Assembly: GCA_959598545.1 (NCBI GenBank)
Contig: CAUGFC010000040.1
Span: 1-15,009 of the forward strand
Direction of reading: 5' to 3'
Source: an uncultured Olsenella sp.
GTDB taxonomy: Bacteria > Actinomycetota > Coriobacteriia > Coriobacteriales > Atopobiaceae
Length of the DNA: 15,009 nucleotides
Positions 13,191 through 15,009 of this stretch are shown piece by piece. Made by a program: the position numbers and the translations under genes. The notes under the pieces were generated by a model. The model was given only the letters and a program-made list of their open reading frames with translations, did no database searches and was not told the DNA's origin. How positions within the stretch are numbered: the stretch's first letter is position 1; every line of letters begins with the position of its first letter.

Positions 13191-13268
13191 GCACGTCGAG
13201 AAGGGCCGCGCGCCCGGCGCGATTATTGTGCTTCGGTTACGCCCGCGCCCCGCCCCGCCTGCCCGTAG

Positions 13269-13274
13269 TACAAT
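13269..13274 (+). promoter_or_regulatory. Candidate -10 box of aspS
   Basis: TACAAT matches the -10 consensus at five of six positions in an otherwise GC-dominated stretch. Transcription would start near 13281 and give a leader of about 90 nt. The -35 region (CGCCCC) does not match consensus. Confidence 0.45.
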
Positions 13275-13326
13275 CACCCCCGCTGTGGCGTGCGCCGTCT
13301 ACGCGCGCCGCGGCCATCCGGAAGGC

Positions 13327-13350
13327 GCCGCCCGTACGGCACGGGGCGGC
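13327..13350 (+). other. Leader hairpin before aspS
   Basis: GCCGCCC (13327-13333) pairs with GGGCGGC (13344-13350) around a 10-nt loop. It ends about 7 nt upstream of the aspS ribosome site, so it could affect initiation. No anti-terminator partner or U-run is visible. Confidence 0.35.
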
Positions 13351-13369
13351 AGGACGAGAAAGGCAGCAC

Positions 13370-15009
13370 ATGGACTCCCACACCATGCACACCCACACCT
13401 GCGGCGAGCTGCGTCGCGAGCACATCGGCCAGACGGTCACGCTGACCGGCTGGGTCTGGCACCGCCGCGACCACGGTGGCCTCATCTTCGTTGACCTGCG
13501 CGACCGCGACGGCGTGACGCAGGTCTCCTTTGACCCGGAGCACTCCGGCGGCGAGGCGTTCCACGCGGCCGAGACCATCCGCTCCGAGTGGCCGATCAAG
13601 GTCACCGGCGTCGTGCGCGAGCGCCCCGAGGGCATGGACAACCCCAAGCTCGCGACCGGCGAGGTCGAGGTCCTCATCGACCAGATTGAGGTCCTCAACT
13701 CCTCCAAGACGCCGCCCTTCCAGATCGAGGACCACGTGGACACCTCCGAGGACGTCCGCCTGCGCTACCGCTACCTCGACCTGCGCCGCCCGCGCATGAC
13801 GGCCAACCTCAAGATGCGCTCCGACTTCACCTTCGCGCTGCGCCAGGCGCTGCACGACCGCGAGTTCCTCGAGGTGGAGACCCCCGCGCTCTTCAAGTCC
13901 ACGCCCGAGGGCGCGCGCGACTTCCTCGTGCCGTCCCGCACCCAGCCCGGCCACTTCTACGCGCTGCCGCAGTCCCCGCAGCTGCTCAAGCAGCTCCTCA
14001 TGGTCGGCGGCGTGGAGCGCTACTACCAGGTCGCCAAGTGCTTCCGCGACGAGGACCTGCGCGCCGACCGCCAGCCCGAGTTCACGCAGGTGGACATCGA
14101 GATGAGCTTCGTCGAGCAGGACGACGTCATGGGCGCGCTCGAGGACGTGCTGGCGGACGCCTTCGCCAAGATGGGCGTCGAGATGCCCACCCCGCTGCGC
14201 CGCCTGGACTACTGGGACGCGATGGACACCTACGGCTCCGACAAGCCTGACACCCGCTTTGGCATGGAGCTCCACGACGTGACCAAGATCTTCTCGGCCT
14301 CCAAGTTCAAGCTCTTCGCGAGCGCGGCGGCCACCGAGGGCCAGTACGTCAAGGCCATCAACGCCAAGGGCGCCGGCGCCTGGCCGCGCGCGCAGATCGA
14401 CAAGCTGGCGAACGTCGCCGCCGAGTTTGGCGCCAAGGGCCTCGCGTGGATCGCGTTCCGCGAGGACGGCTCCGTGAACAGCCCGATCGTCAAGTTCTTC
14501 TCGGACGAGGAGATGGACGCGCTCAAGGCCGAGATGGGCGTCGAGCTGGGCGACCTCGTGATGTTTGCCGTGGCCGACCGCAAGACGGCGGACGAGATCC
14601 TGGGCGGCATGCGCCTGCACATGGCAAGCGCGCTCGACGTGCCGCGGGAGGGCCACGACTTCCTCTGGGTGGTCAACTTCCCGCTCTTCCACTGGGACGA
14701 CGAGACCAAGCGCTACGAGGCCGAGCACCAGCCCTTCACCCTGCCCACCGAGCTCGACGTCGAGAAGATCAAGGCCGATCCGCTGGCCATCGGCTCCGCG
14801 ACGTACGACTTCGTCATGGACGGCTGCGAGGCGGGCGGCGGCGGCATGCGTATCCACAACTCCCAGATGCAGCTCGACATGCTCGAGCTCATGGGCTTCA
14901 CGGTGGAGCGCGCCCGCGAGCAGTTCGGCTTCCTGATGGACGCCCTCGAGTACGGCGCGCCCCCGATGGGCGGCTTCGCGCTCGGCCTCGACCGCGTGTG
15001 CATGCTGCT
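13370..15009 (+). CDS. aspS: Aspartyl-tRNA synthetase, bacterial type, cut by right edge
   Basis: This class II synthetase charges tRNA with aspartate. About 546 residues are visible of the usual 580-600. The N-terminal OB-fold anticodon-binding domain contains TLTGWVWHRRDHGGLIFVDLRDRDG. The catalytic domain has RYRYLDLRRP, the QSPQ loop (201-204), motif 2 FRDEDLRADRQPEFTQ starting at residue 225, and motif 3 GLDR (539-542) just before the edge. A bacterial GAD insertion domain lies between, with long Ala/Lys-rich helices and NFPLFHWDDE after it. ATG at 13370 has GAAAGG 6 nt upstream; an internal ATG five codons later is less well placed. Whether it is discriminating or also charges tRNA-Asn cannot be decided here. 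Confidence 0.96.
   Translation, partial: MDSHTMHTHTCGELRREHIGQTVTLTGWVWHRRDHGGLIFVDLRDRDGVTQVSFDPEHSGGEAFHAAETIRSEWPIKVTGVVRERPEGMDNPKLATGEVEVLIDQIEVLNSSKTPPFQIEDHVDTSEDVRLRYRYLDLRRPRMTANLKMRSDFTFALRQALHDREFLEVETPALFKSTPEGARDFLVPSRTQPGHFYALPQSPQLLKQLLMVGGVERYYQVAKCFRDEDLRADRQPEFTQVDIEMSFVEQDDVMGALEDVLADAFAKMGVEMPTPLRRLDYWDAMDTYGSDKPDTRFGMELHDVTKIFSASKFKLFASAAATEGQYVKAINAKGAGAWPRAQIDKLANVAAEFGAKGLAWIAFREDGSVNSPIVKFFSDEEMDALKAEMGVELGDLVMFAVADRKTADEILGGMRLHMASALDVPREGHDFLWVVNFPLFHWDDETKRYEAEHQPFTLPTELDVEKIKADPLAIGSATYDFVMDGCEAGGGGMRIHNSQMQLDMLELMGFTVERAREQFGFLMDALEYGAPPMGGFALGLDRVCML

Larger units (their letters stand above)
12970..13369. other. 400-bp divergent interval between the HAD gene and aspS
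   Basis: From left to right it holds the HAD promoter, a block of four related 25-bp repeats in inverted pairs with CGAGAAG words (13022-13206), an aspS promoter candidate (13269-13274), and a short GC-rich leader with a hairpin. No gene is supported, and no T-box or other aminoacyl-tRNA leader element was recognised. Confidence 0.6.

Noticed and set aside
13206..13369. T-box leader for aspS
   Set aside because: No T-box sequence (such as GGGTGGNACCGCG) or specifier hairpin could be found in the leader.

Overview
The window is very GC-rich (roughly 65-70 %) with compact genes. Gene content suggests an anaerobic, amino-acid-fermenting actinobacterium, most likely a coriobacterium (Olsenella/Atopobiaceae-like). 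It carries a ferredoxin-dependent indolepyruvate oxidoreductase, a glycerol dehydrogenase, a Bce-type peptide-antibiotic module and selenophosphate synthetase. The lineage is inferred from remembered family context, not from a search.

Layout. Positions 1-754 (minus strand): the N-terminal part of selD, cut by the left edge, preceded by a small YegP/DUF1508 protein. Positions 755-1169: no gene, but four hairpins or inverted repeats. Positions 1170-5294 (minus): an AMP-forming acyl-CoA synthetase followed by iorA and iorB, with a perfect 33-bp inverted repeat between the synthetase and iorA. Positions 5295-5619: a divergent control region with two palindromic repeats. Positions 5620-10365 (plus): a complete four-gene Bce-like module of response regulator, intramembrane-sensing kinase, ABC ATPase and 10-TM FtsX-type permease. 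Positions 10442-11533 (plus): glycerol dehydrogenase with its own terminator. Positions 11860-12168 (minus): an orphan 102-aa protein with a clear terminator. Positions 12301-12969 (minus): a HAD phosphatase. Positions 13370 to the right edge (plus): aspS, nearly complete, divergent from the HAD gene across a 400-bp gap filled with repeats.

How the genes work together. IorAB oxidatively decarboxylates aryl pyruvates (from Trp, Tyr, Phe) to arylacetyl-CoA and reduces ferredoxin. The adjacent synthetase could interconvert arylacetates and their CoA esters. The Bce-like module should sense and counter a cell-envelope peptide antibiotic by flux sensing: the permease signals the kinase, the kinase phosphorylates the regulator, and the regulator induces the transporter genes.

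The most unusual content is non-coding. Nearly every intergenic gap holds a strong palindrome, and several look like members of different dispersed repeat families. A short word, CGAGAAGRRC (most often CGAGAAGAAC), recurs far more often than base composition predicts. At 13022-13206 it is built at a fixed 6-nt spacing into a composite repeat unit. I found no RNA gene, CRISPR array, transposase or prophage gene.
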